NCBI RefSeq assembly: GCF_025200925.1
Contig: NZ_CP104174.1
Span: 7,316,001-7,380,000 of the forward strand
Origin: Bradyrhizobium sp. CB1015
Lineage (GTDB): Bacteria > Pseudomonadota > Alphaproteobacteria > Rhizobiales > Xanthobacteraceae
Direction: 5' to 3'
Length of the DNA stretch: 64,000 nt
Shown here: positions 50,317 to 57,927 of the stretch, piece by piece
Layout of the letters: every line of letters starts with the position of its first letter
How positions within the stretch are numbered: position 1 is the first letter of the stretch
Notes under the pieces: model-generated
What the model was told of the DNA's origin: nothing
The model's input: the letters and a program-made list of their open reading frames with translations, nothing else
Databases searched by the model: none
Position numbers and translations under genes: made by a program

Positions 50317-52053
50317 ATGCTGATGCCGCCCATTCGGTTGCCCATCCTGCCGCGGATCCGGACGCCACTGCACACCGCCCTCCGGTCCTGCGTGGGACCG
50401 CTAGGTCTCGTTTTCGCATATAGCTGCAGTTACAATCTGCTACTGTTTGCGCCCTCCATCTATCTTCTTCAGATCTACGACCGGGTGCTGTCGAGCCGGA
50501 GCGGCGACACGTTGCTCCTGCTCACGCTCATAGTCGCGATCACAGTGGTCGTCGGCGGCGTGTTCGATGCATTGCGACGCGCCGTCCTTGGACGCCTCGG
50601 CGCCTGGCTCGACGATCGCCTTCGTCCCTGCGTGCTTTCGGCCGGCCTCGAATCGGCGTTTCGCAGCGATTGGACGCAAGCGTCGGGCGCATATCGGGAT
50701 CTCACCGTGCTGCGCCAGTTCGTCGAGTCCGGCTCATGTACGATGCTGTTCGACGCGCTCTGGGCGCCCTTGTTCCTCCTTGTCCTCGTTCTGATCCATC
50801 CCCTGCTTGGCCTGGTGGGCGCCTGCTGCGTCGCCTTCCTGTTCGCACTCACGGTCGCCGGAGAGCTGGTCACGGAAGACGCTTTGCTCAGGTCCAACGC
50901 CGCGCTCTCCAGAAGCTACGGTCGCCTTCAGACTGCCGCGGGCAACATCCACATGATCCGCGCCATGGGAATGTTCGATAGCGCTGCGCGCATGATCCAC
51001 CGTGACGCGCAGCACGCGCGCAGAGAGCACGATGTGGCGCTCCGGCGAGGCGAGATCATCTCACTGGCCGCCAAGCCGGTTCGCGCGCTGTCGCAGGTCT
51101 TGATCATGGGAGCTGCCGCGTGGCTCGTCCTCGATCACGGGAAAAGTCCGGCAATCATCTTTGCTTCTACGCTGATGTTCAGCCGGGCGCTCGCGCCGGT
51201 CGAAAGTGCGGTCGCGGGCTGGAAATCACTCATGACGGCCGTGAGCGCCTGTCAGCGGCTCGGCGCACTTCTCGGCGCATTCCCCGTCGCGCGGCAGGAG
51301 AGTGCGGGGGTTTTCCCGCCGCAGGTGCGAAGCGGACTCGTCGTCGACAATGTGGGCGTGTGGCTTGCGGGGACTGACCATCTTCTGCTGAACGGCGTCT
51401 CCCTCAGCCTCATGCCCGGAGAATGCCTTGGCATCATCGGTCCGTCCGGGTCAGGCAAGTCCTTGCTCGGCCAGGTGATCGCCGGGCTGTCCATGCCGAC
51501 GCATGGCCGTGTCCTCCTCGACAATACCGACGTCTCGCTGCTTCGCGAGGGCCGAAACGGCGACGGCCTCGGATATCTCCCCCAGGACATCAATCTGATC
51601 GGCGACACCATCAACGACATCATCGCACGCCTCGAAGATGCCGACCGGCGGAAGGTCGTCGAAGCGGCCAAGCTCGCCGGAATCCATGGGGCGATCATGC
51701 GCCTGCCGCAGGGTTACGACACGGTGGTTCACAGTGAAACGATCTTCTCACGCGGGTATCGGCAGCGCCTCGGTCTTGCCCGCGCCTTTTTCGGCAGTCC
51801 ACGCCTCATCGTTCTCGACGAACCCAACGCCAGCCTCGACTACGGGGGCGAGCGAATGCTCCTGGATGCCATCGAGCGCATGAAGCTCGCAGGCGTCATC
51901 CTTGTCGTCGTCACTCACAGGATGGGTCTCCTCGCCGCCACGGACAAGATTGCCATCATGGAAGACGGTGCGGTCACCGCGTTCGGCGACAGCGAGGACA
52001 TCTTTGAACGGCACCTGAGCCGACCCCAGGTTACTTCGCAGGCTGCGCTATGA
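50317..52053 (+). CDS. Type I secretion ABC exporter (PrtD/LapB-like), atypical signature motif
   Basis: About 578 residues. The membrane domain covers residues 20-300 with six hydrophobic segments, followed by an ATPase domain: Walker A IIGPSGSGKSLLGQ near 377, Q-loop in LGYLPQDINLIGD, Walker B RLIVLDEP, D-loop NASLD and H-loop VVTHR. The signature motif reads IFSRGYRQRLGLAR where family members have LSGGQRQRI, an unusual change. ATG 50317 starts MLMPPIRLPILPR; a longer frame starts at 50,263. Its stop overlaps the next start by 4 bases (ATGA). Confidence 0.87.
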   Translation: MLMPPIRLPILPRIRTPLHTALRSCVGPLGLVFAYSCSYNLLLFAPSIYLLQIYDRVLSSRSGDTLLLLTLIVAITVVVGGVFDALRRAVLGRLGAWLDDRLRPCVLSAGLESAFRSDWTQASGAYRDLTVLRQFVESGSCTMLFDALWAPLFLLVLVLIHPLLGLVGACCVAFLFALTVAGELVTEDALLRSNAALSRSYGRLQTAAGNIHMIRAMGMFDSAARMIHRDAQHARREHDVALRRGEIISLAAKPVRALSQVLIMGAAAWLVLDHGKSPAIIFASTLMFSRALAPVESAVAGWKSLMTAVSACQRLGALLGAFPVARQESAGVFPPQVRSGLVVDNVGVWLAGTDHLLLNGVSLSLMPGECLGIIGPSGSGKSLLGQVIAGLSMPTHGRVLLDNTDVSLLREGRNGDGLGYLPQDINLIGDTINDIIARLEDADRRKVVEAAKLAGIHGAIMRLPQGYDTVVHSETIFSRGYRQRLGLARAFFGSPRLIVLDEPNASLDYGGERMLLDAIERMKLAGVILVVVTHRMGLLAATDKIAIMEDGAVTAFGDSEDIFERHLSRPQVTSQAAL

Positions 52054-53522
52054 TCTGGAATTCTCTCATCGTCTGGAGGCATCCTGCCGTCTCGAGACTT
52101 CCCATGATCTGGGACCGGCTCATGCGAGCGCCGGCGCGCTCCGCGCCCGCCCGACGATCCGGCGTCCTGGTAACCGCAATCGACGATTTCGAGCCTCTGG
52201 AATTTCCATGGTGCTCGACGCCTACGCCGATCTCGCCACGCGGAAGGCTTCGCGCTATCACCGTCGCGGGCAATCTGCTGGTGCTCTGCTTCATGCTGGG
52301 GCTTGGTACATGGGCGAGCCTCGCGCCTCTCGAGAGCGCCGCGATCGCGTCCGGCGTCGTGGAATCGGAATCGAGCCGGAAGACGATTCAGCATCTGGAA
52401 GGCGGTATCGTCAAAAGGATCCTGGTTTCGGATGGCGATATCGTACGAAGCGGCCAAACGTTGATCGCGCTGGACGACACCCGGGCCGGCTCGGAGATGC
52501 AGAGCCTTCAAGGCCAATTGTGGGATGCAGTTGCTCGTGCCGCACGGCTTCAAGCCGAGCAGCAGAGATTTGAAAGGGTCGCGATTCCGGACACGCTGGA
52601 ACAGGACAGCAAGCAGAACGGAGTGGCAGCCGCTGCGATGTCGGCGCAGCAGTTCATTTTTCAGGCACGCCTGCAGGTTCACGAGTCGCAGCTTGCCGTC
52701 ATTCGCGAACGAAGGCGTCAAGTCGAAAAGGAGATCGAAGGTCTCACGGCACAGGAGAGCGCCACCGAGCAGCGGGTCGGCATCGTCCGGGAGGAACTGG
52801 ATATGGTCGCGACCCTCGTCAACAAGGGGCTCGAACGGCGGCCGCGACTTCTGAACCTGCAGCGGGAGCTGGCCGACGTTGAGGGCCGCCGCGGCGAGAT
52901 CGCCGCGCAGATTTCCCGCGCCGCGCAAGTCATCAGCGAACAGCAGGCCACATTGTTCAAGCTCGAGAGTGAGAGGCAGAACGAGATCGCACAGTCGCTT
53001 CGTGAAGCACAGAACCAGATATTCCAGCTCCGCGAGCGGTTGCTTGCGGCCAGGGACCAGCTATCGCGAACAGAGGTCAAGGCGCCAGAGGACGGCGTGA
53101 TAACCGATTTGCGGATTCATACAGCCGGTGGCGTCATCGGAGCGGGCGCTCCGCTCATGGATCTGGTGCCCCGGCAAGACCGTCTGATCGTGACCGCGCG
53201 CCTGAGGCCCGAGGATATCGATGTGGTTCATCCCGGCCTCAATGCCGAGGTTCACCTCGTACCGTACAATCAGCGTCGCGTGCCTCGCCTGAAGGGAACT
53301 GTCGTGCACGTGTCGGCAGACCGGCTCCTCGACAAGCGTACCGACAAGCCATACTACGCGACCAAAATCCGGATCGACGACGCGCAGATCCTCGCAAACG
53401 ACATCCAGATCGTCCCCGGCATGCCGGTTCAAGTGTTCATCACGACAGGGCGCGGTACCGTGGCTCTCTACGCGCTCAGGCCTTTGCTCGACAGCTTCCG
53501 TGGTGCATTCAGAGAGGACTAA
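52050..53522 (+). CDS. Type I secretion membrane fusion protein (HlyD family)
   Basis: A 490-residue protein with a cytoplasmic N-terminus (about 70 residues), one membrane helix (ITVAGNLLVLCFMLGLGTWA), then a lipoyl half (SSRKTIQHLEGGIVKRILVS), a long coiled coil at residues 170-345, the second lipoyl half (LSRTEVKAPEDGVITDLRIH) and a C-terminal beta-barrel (YYATKIRIDDAQ; VPGMPVQVFITTGRGT). It bridges the ABC exporter to an outer-membrane TolC-type channel, which is not encoded nearby. Translationally coupled to the exporter. Confidence 0.92.
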   Translation: MIWNSLIVWRHPAVSRLPMIWDRLMRAPARSAPARRSGVLVTAIDDFEPLEFPWCSTPTPISPRGRLRAITVAGNLLVLCFMLGLGTWASLAPLESAAIASGVVESESSRKTIQHLEGGIVKRILVSDGDIVRSGQTLIALDDTRAGSEMQSLQGQLWDAVARAARLQAEQQRFERVAIPDTLEQDSKQNGVAAAAMSAQQFIFQARLQVHESQLAVIRERRRQVEKEIEGLTAQESATEQRVGIVREELDMVATLVNKGLERRPRLLNLQRELADVEGRRGEIAAQISRAAQVISEQQATLFKLESERQNEIAQSLREAQNQIFQLRERLLAARDQLSRTEVKAPEDGVITDLRIHTAGGVIGAGAPLMDLVPRQDRLIVTARLRPEDIDVVHPGLNAEVHLVPYNQRRVPRLKGTVVHVSADRLLDKRTDKPYYATKIRIDDAQILANDIQIVPGMPVQVFITTGRGTVALYALRPLLDSFRGAFRED

Positions 53523-54301
53523 GTCTCCTGCATCGGACCTGCGCCGGGTTCGTGATCGCGACCCTGCGCCGGCAACCGGCCGCGCCAGCGGAGCACGGCT
53601 TCCGTCCGATTGTGCGCGGCACATTTCCGCATGATATGCTGGATGTGCATTTTGACTGTGCTTTCCGATAGGTTCAATTTGGCGGCGATCAGCTTGTTGG
53701 GCAGGCCGAGCTCCAATTCCGCCAGCACCTGTTGCTCACGAGGCGTGAGATCCGTCACGCTCCTTTCGATAGTCACTCCAGCTCCCTCGTTCACAAGATA
53801 TGCGCGCGCAAGCCCGCGTGCATCTGGCGCCTCGAAATCAGGTATCCTGTTCATGCCGGCGACGGGCAACGGCCTGTAGACGCCGCCGACAAGGACAAGG
53901 CGCAGGCCAGCTATGGCGATCTCGATCGGCAGCGAGGTAGAAAGAAAGCCGCGCACGCCCCGCTGCATCGCGGCCTGCACGGTCGGCTCGTCGTCATGGT
54001 TCGACAGGATTGCAACGGCGGCGTTGGGACAACACTCCGCAACGAAGGCGAGACTGCCCGCAACCGAGGGATCGTCGATGGGCTTGTCCGCGATACTCAG
54101 CACCACCAGACGAACATCGCGGGTTGACGTGGAGTCCAGGCTTTCGACCGTTGCCATGTCGAGGATCTCGAATTCCGCCAATTCCCGCCTGAGGACGTTC
54201 AGAATGCATGTGCGAGGTAACAGGAGCGGGTCGACGATTACCAGAACCGGAAAGTGAAGCGATCCATCGAGCCGCTTTGAGGAGTTGGTTATGTCGTCCA
54301 T
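53519..54301 (-). CDS. LuxR/NarL-type response regulator with non-canonical receiver
   Basis: A 260-residue protein. Residues 15-130 have the receiver fold outline (FPVLVIVDPLLLPRTCILNV; AAVAILSNHDDEPTVQAAMQ), but the expected phospho-acceptor position reads RLVVLSIADKP with Ser in place of Asp. Residues 185-245 are a GerE-type HTH (DLTPREQQVLAELELGLPNK; LNLSESTVKMHIQHIMRK). ATG 54301 (MDDITNSS) is preferred to the longer frame. Its stop overlaps the stop of the convergent membrane fusion gene by about 2-3 bases. It probably regulates this secretion locus, independent of phosphorylation. Confidence 0.83.
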   Translation of the reverse strand: MDDITNSSKRLDGSLHFPVLVIVDPLLLPRTCILNVLRRELAEFEILDMATVESLDSTSTRDVRLVVLSIADKPIDDPSVAGSLAFVAECCPNAAVAILSNHDDEPTVQAAMQRGVRGFLSTSLPIEIAIAGLRLVLVGGVYRPLPVAGMNRIPDFEAPDARGLARAYLVNEGAGVTIERSVTDLTPREQQVLAELELGLPNKLIAAKLNLSESTVKMHIQHIMRKCAAHNRTEAVLRWRGRLPAQGRDHEPGAGPMQET

Positions 54302-54514
54302 GATTTCCTCGAGATGAAAAGAGCTTCCGCGATATTCCCATTCCGTATTGCATCTCCCCTGCTGCTGCATTCATCCTGAATGAACATCACGAGAGCGCCG
54401 CAGTGCCGCCGCCAGTGCCTTATCCACTGCGGGTTTACCTGGCGCCTGGGTGGAAATTCTTTCCGCTCAAATCATTTGGGCGCGTACCGCGCGGTGACGC
54501 AGTCGACGCATTCC

Positions 54515-55099
54515 CTAATTGCAGATATTTCGATACGCCGTTGACGCCGCCGACCCCGACTTGCCGTCGACGACATATGCTTCATCCTCCTTCACGAGAT
54601 AAAGAAACGGTCTCTCTGCGGTCTCGCCGCCTGATGCGCTTCTTCCTTTCACGCGCCCGCAAATCGTATCCACGGGGCGTCCAAGCGTGTTCTTTCGCAT
54701 CGTGCGCTTCATTTCGGTGAATTCGGCCGATCCCGGATCCTCCATCTTCGTGGCGATGGTGACCTTCGCCTTTTCTAGGACAGGATCTGATACTTCCGCG
54801 GGCCGTTCGGATGCCGGGACGCTGATCCTCGTCCGCGGTGACGCCGCTTTGGCGAGGTCGACCGATCCGCTCTTCTTTGGAGATGATTTCTTGCCGGACC
54901 TTCCCGGAGTTGCAGAATTCGTTTTGACGATCACGGGATCCGGCGCCAATGCCGTCGGCGTTGGCTGCGCGGGTCGGGCGACCGCAACCCGGTCGAAACA
55001 GGGTCGTGACGCGCACCCAAGGAAATACCCTCGGGAAGGCGCGAACCAGCCAAAGCCGATCAGGACTCCTGCCAGCACTCCAACAAAAAGCAGTCCCAT
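54515..55099 (-). CDS. Membrane-anchored hypothetical protein
   Basis: A 194-residue protein starting MGLLFVGVLAGVLIGFGWFA after GGGAGGGG. An N-terminal membrane helix is followed by a Pro/Ser/Lys-rich linker and a conserved C-terminal domain (KAKVTIATKMEDPGSAEFTE; GRPVDTICGRVKG; RPFLYLVKEDEAYVVDGKSG). The C-terminal part resembles a short domain frequent in Bradyrhizobium envelope proteins (recalled). No known function; next to the secretion regulator. Confidence 0.65.
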   Translation of the reverse strand: MGLLFVGVLAGVLIGFGWFAPSRGYFLGCASRPCFDRVAVARPAQPTPTALAPDPVIVKTNSATPGRSGKKSSPKKSGSVDLAKAASPRTRISVPASERPAEVSDPVLEKAKVTIATKMEDPGSAEFTEMKRTMRKNTLGRPVDTICGRVKGRSASGGETAERPFLYLVKEDEAYVVDGKSGSAASTAYRNICN

Positions 55100-55512
55100 C
55101 CGATTCCCCTCCCTGGGAACTCGGCTCGCACTTGTAACTAGGACTAATTCCGCGCTGGTGATCCATCTGTTGCGCAAAAGCGTTAAACGCCCATTAAGGT
55201 CGCAGTCGTCTGGACCATGCCTGGATCGGCGGATCAGATCGGGCTCCAGGCCCGTGCCGAGATTGCCGCAAAAGGCCAATCGTGAAGGCAAACATAGCCT
55301 GAGTCGGTCCGCTCTTGGACCCCTCTGCAACTTGCATGTTCGAAGATCCGCTTTGCACCACCAAAGGCTGCCGATCACCGGCTTATGGCTCTCGGGCCGA
55401 TTCCGGAGCGCCGCACCAGTTTCGCACCAGAAACGGCGTGAACGAAACGGAACGAAGGCAGTTGGGATCGAGCAAAACCGCAGGAAGATCAACGAAGCTG
55501 ACCAATATTCTC
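55100..55512. other. No recognised gene at the right end of the island
   Basis: About 410 bases between the membrane-anchored protein and the right attachment repeat. No integrase, excisionase or repeat array is visible. A GGTGCGAAAC-type inverted pair (GCACCAGTTTCGCACCAG) near 55,410 is a weak candidate for recombinase arm sites. Confidence 0.35.
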
Positions 55513-55560
55513 CCGCTCATAACGGTCTGGTTGCAGGTTCGAGTCCTGCCGGGCCCACCA
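55513..55560 (+). repeat. Direct repeat attR: displaced 3' part of the tRNA
   Basis: An exact 48-base copy of the tRNA 3' half at 12,328-12,375, ending GGGCCCACCA. The 5' half is absent, so it is not a functional tRNA. It marks the right boundary of the integrated island. Confidence 0.9.
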
Positions 55561-55938
55561 CGCTTCGCCCTTCGGGCTACGCGTGGCTCAGCCAAGCAGA
55601 CGGCCCGAAGGGCGAAGTGTGTCCGGCATAGCTGGAGCGCAGCGGAAGCGACGACGGACTGGCGCGGTGAGATTCGACTAGGCGAGCCAGTGCCACACAT
55701 TAGAAGCCAAGCGAGTGAAGGCTGCCGCGCCGAAGCTCGCAGGGCGAAGGCGGGCTGCTGCTATGCGGAGGACCGAAAGACGAGGCGCCTGGCGTCACTG
55801 GAGCGCAGCGGAAGGGAAGCCTCTCCGGGCTCAAGGAAATGCACTACCGAGGTCAGCCGAGTTTTGTGCACTGTGACTGTAATCCAAGTGCCATGCTGGT
55901 TTTAGTACGCATATTACGATTACCTGCGCGTTCAGACC
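55561..55938. other. Post-tRNA intergenic DNA
   Basis: Starts with CGCTTCGCCCTTCGGGCTACG, a sequence style often found directly after tRNA genes in Bradyrhizobium, with an imperfect inverse GGCCCGAAGGGCGAAG 30 bases on. This would be the original downstream sequence of the tRNA before island entry. No gene recognised. Confidence 0.5.
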
Positions 55939-56310
55939 ATGAAACCGATTGCACCTACGCAATGGAGCTTTCTCAAGCGCTATCAACGCGCCCTAGATAG
56001 CAAAGAGTGTCTGTCCAAGCGCTTCGGCGGGGGCGACTGCGATGGCAGGATCGTTCACGCGCACATGATTCCTCGCTCGCAGCTCTTACAAATTGCTCAG
56101 CAAGGCCACGACCACGCCGTTCCTACTCGCCTTTCACCCATCGCACAGATGAAGAGATCCGGCTTTCAGGCGGAAGATATCGGTATAGGCAACTTCTCGA
56201 CGCTACAGTGCTTCTGCGCACGTCATAACAAGAATCTGTTTGCGCCTTTGGAGGACGTAGCACTCACCTTCACACGCGAACAACTTACCCTGCTACATTA
56301 TAGAGCGATG
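55939..56310 (+). pseudogene. N-terminal part of an HNH-like/zinc-binding protein, 3' truncated
   Basis: About 125 residues are gene-like: CDGRIVHAHMIPRSQLLQIA, IGIGNFSTLQCFCARHNKNL, FAPLEDVALTFTREQLTLLH and a YRA end. The H-x-H...R-x-x-L, FCxxHNxxLFAPLE and EQ-LL-YRA pattern belongs to a family of uncharacterised proteins with an HNH-like zinc site. After about 56,310 the frame runs antisense through the next gene, so the C-terminal part has been lost. Its role could be nucleolytic, but that is inference. Confidence 0.55.
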
Positions 56311-56693
56311 GCAGCAGAACGGCGCTCTCGCCGCCGCTTGGCACGGTCAGCTGGCTGCGGCAGCGGGGAAACCGGAGCAATCTCGAATACCGGTGGGGAC
56401 GCCGCATCGACCAAGGACTCCAGGCTTGGCTCACTTTTCGCCGGTCGGGCTTCCATGAACTCCAATATGTCTCGCCCCTTGGACGTCAGTCTCCAGCCAC
56501 CGCTGATGCGCTCGACCAGCCCCTGTGAAAAGATGTCGAGGTCCGGCACCCGGCTGGCGAGACGCCTCGTCCGGTCGGCCCAATCGGGGCCACTGGTCGC
56601 CAGGATGGCCATGTCGCGCTTGAGGTCTTCCATGACGGCAAAGCCGTCCGGATAGCTCACCAGGATCTTCAGAACCGTAACCTGGAAATTCAC
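56298..56693 (-). CDS. Small hypothetical protein, intact paralogue of the 41.2-kb gene
   Basis: A 131-residue protein, MNFQVTVLKILVSYPDGFAV, then MEDLKRDMAILATSGPDWAD and SQGLVERISGGWRLTSKGRD, with a basic C-terminus. The 'L-SKGRDILEFME' wing-like motif suggests a winged helix. One copy is inside the island (frameshifted) and this one is outside. Function unknown. Confidence 0.7.
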   Translation of the reverse strand: MNFQVTVLKILVSYPDGFAVMEDLKRDMAILATSGPDWADRTRRLASRVPDLDIFSQGLVERISGGWRLTSKGRDILEFMEARPAKSEPSLESLVDAASPPVFEIAPVSPLPQPADRAKRRRERRSAAIAL

Positions 56694-56847
56694 GCACCTG
56701 CCCCCGCGCTGGATTAATCAGCGCCAGAAAATCCCCTCCCGGGAAACGGTCACCGTACTTTGCTTCGCTTCGTTCGCGATTCAAAAATGTTAATCGCGAA
56801 GAAGAAGGGCGCGCGGGGAGCGGGGCTGCAGCCCGCGTCGGGTGTAC

Positions 56848-57324
56848 CTAAAGCTTCCGATACGTCACATGCGCCGTCGCGAACGGAATGCCCGCGCGCC
56901 CGGCGGATCCGCGCACGATGCAGGCGCGGTCATCGATCGCATAGAACCAGTCATCGAAGTTCAGCTTGAACGACTTTCCATCGCCCTGAGGCGTGTCGCG
57001 CGTGTACGTCCAATGGAATGCGCAACCGGCCTGCTCGCCGGTGGCTTCGCCTTCCAGGCGGTTCTCATGGCCGGTGTATTGACCCTCGCCCAGCTTGTGA
57101 ATCGTCCAGCGCAGCGTGTCGCTGTGGCCGTCATCGAAGGTGTAGGTTTCGGTCAGGACGACGGTGTCGGTGTCCGCATCCAACTCGCCATGCGCCGTGA
57201 TCGTGGCCCGCTTCAAGAGCCCGCCGACGAGGCTCTCGACCACCGCCCATCCTTCCAAGCGGCCAACGAAGAACTGCTCAGGGAGAAACAGCGGCGTGGT
57301 GCCGGCGAACGCATCAATGGCCAT
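56848..57324 (-). CDS. DUF3833-like protein
   Basis: A 158-residue protein: LPEQFFVGRLEGWAVVESLV, TLRWTIHKLGEGQYTGHENR, GEATGEQAGCAFHWTYTRDT and FKLNFDDWFYAIDDRACIVR match the pattern of DUF3833. ATG 57324 (MAIDAFAG) has GGAGG upstream; the longer frame has a non-conserved extension. It lacks the lipoprotein signal of many family members, so it is probably cytosolic. Confidence 0.72.
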   Translation of the reverse strand: MAIDAFAGTTPLFLPEQFFVGRLEGWAVVESLVGGLLKRATITAHGELDADTDTVVLTETYTFDDGHSDTLRWTIHKLGEGQYTGHENRLEGEATGEQAGCAFHWTYTRDTPQGDGKSFKLNFDDWFYAIDDRACIVRGSAGRAGIPFATAHVTYRKL

Positions 57325-57572
57325 GGGCTTTTCCTCCGAAACCGATGACCACTCAAGTCGCCTCTCGGCACCGGGTTCCCAAGCAGGAGACCCGCCTGGC
57401 TCGGTCGTGTGCTTGCGGCGCATGGAGGCCCCGCGTCAACACTTCGCCTTCTCCACAGCCCTTCGGAACACGGGGACAAAGCCAGTCCCGCCATTTGCGA
57501 ATCCCTGCCCCGTGCTAACGCGCGGAACGATGTGGCGCGGGCACGGATTCGTCCCGCAGGAGCGATCTCGCA

Positions 57573-57842
57573 ATGCTGATGACCAGGGAAAGACGGCCGG
57601 CGATCCGGACCTTGAGGGGATGGGCCATCCATGTGCTGCACGAGGCTGGCGCCATCAACGAATGCGAGGAGCACGGCTGGGCCAAGGATCGTGCCGACCC
57701 TCACGCCCGCGAACGCGCGATCGATCTCGCCCGCCAGGATCCACCGGACGGCGTCTCCGCCGATCAGGCCGTCGCGGAGATCAACAATGTCCTCGATTCG
57801 ATCGGCGATACCTGTCCGGAGTGCCCTGACGAGAGTCTTTGA
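57573..57842 (+). CDS. Small hypothetical protein
   Basis: An 89-residue protein, MLMTRERRPAIRTLRGWAIH, with CEEHGWAKDRADPHARERAI and two late cysteines (DTCPECPDESL). Typical of a Bradyrhizobium small-protein family (recalled). Function unknown. Confidence 0.65.
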   Translation: MLMTRERRPAIRTLRGWAIHVLHEAGAINECEEHGWAKDRADPHARERAIDLARQDPPDGVSADQAVAEINNVLDSIGDTCPECPDESL

Positions 57843-57927
57843 GGCCTGCGGCAAGGACCTTCGCGCACCAGGCGGCATAAGGCGTGGTCCTGGCCATGTG
57901 GCGATCCGTCCGGTGTCACCGGATGCT

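Larger units (their letters stand above)
12376..55512. mobile_element. tRNA-integrated genomic island, about 43 kb, no visible integrase
   Basis: The island is bounded by exact 48-bp direct repeats of a tRNA 3' end. It contains two IS256-family copies, transposon-like ends, many hypothetical small genes, duplicated and frameshifted genes, and local low-GC blocks. No tyrosine or serine integrase gene was found near either end. It is therefore either an immobilised relic, or its integrase was lost with IS-mediated deletions. Parts of it (for example the EcfG-type stress genes) look native to Bradyrhizobium, so it is probably a mosaic. Confidence 0.75.

Noticed and set aside
55513..55560. Second functional tRNA gene
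   Set aside because: Only the 3' 48 bases are present; the acceptor 5' strand and D arm are missing, so it is an attachment-site copy.
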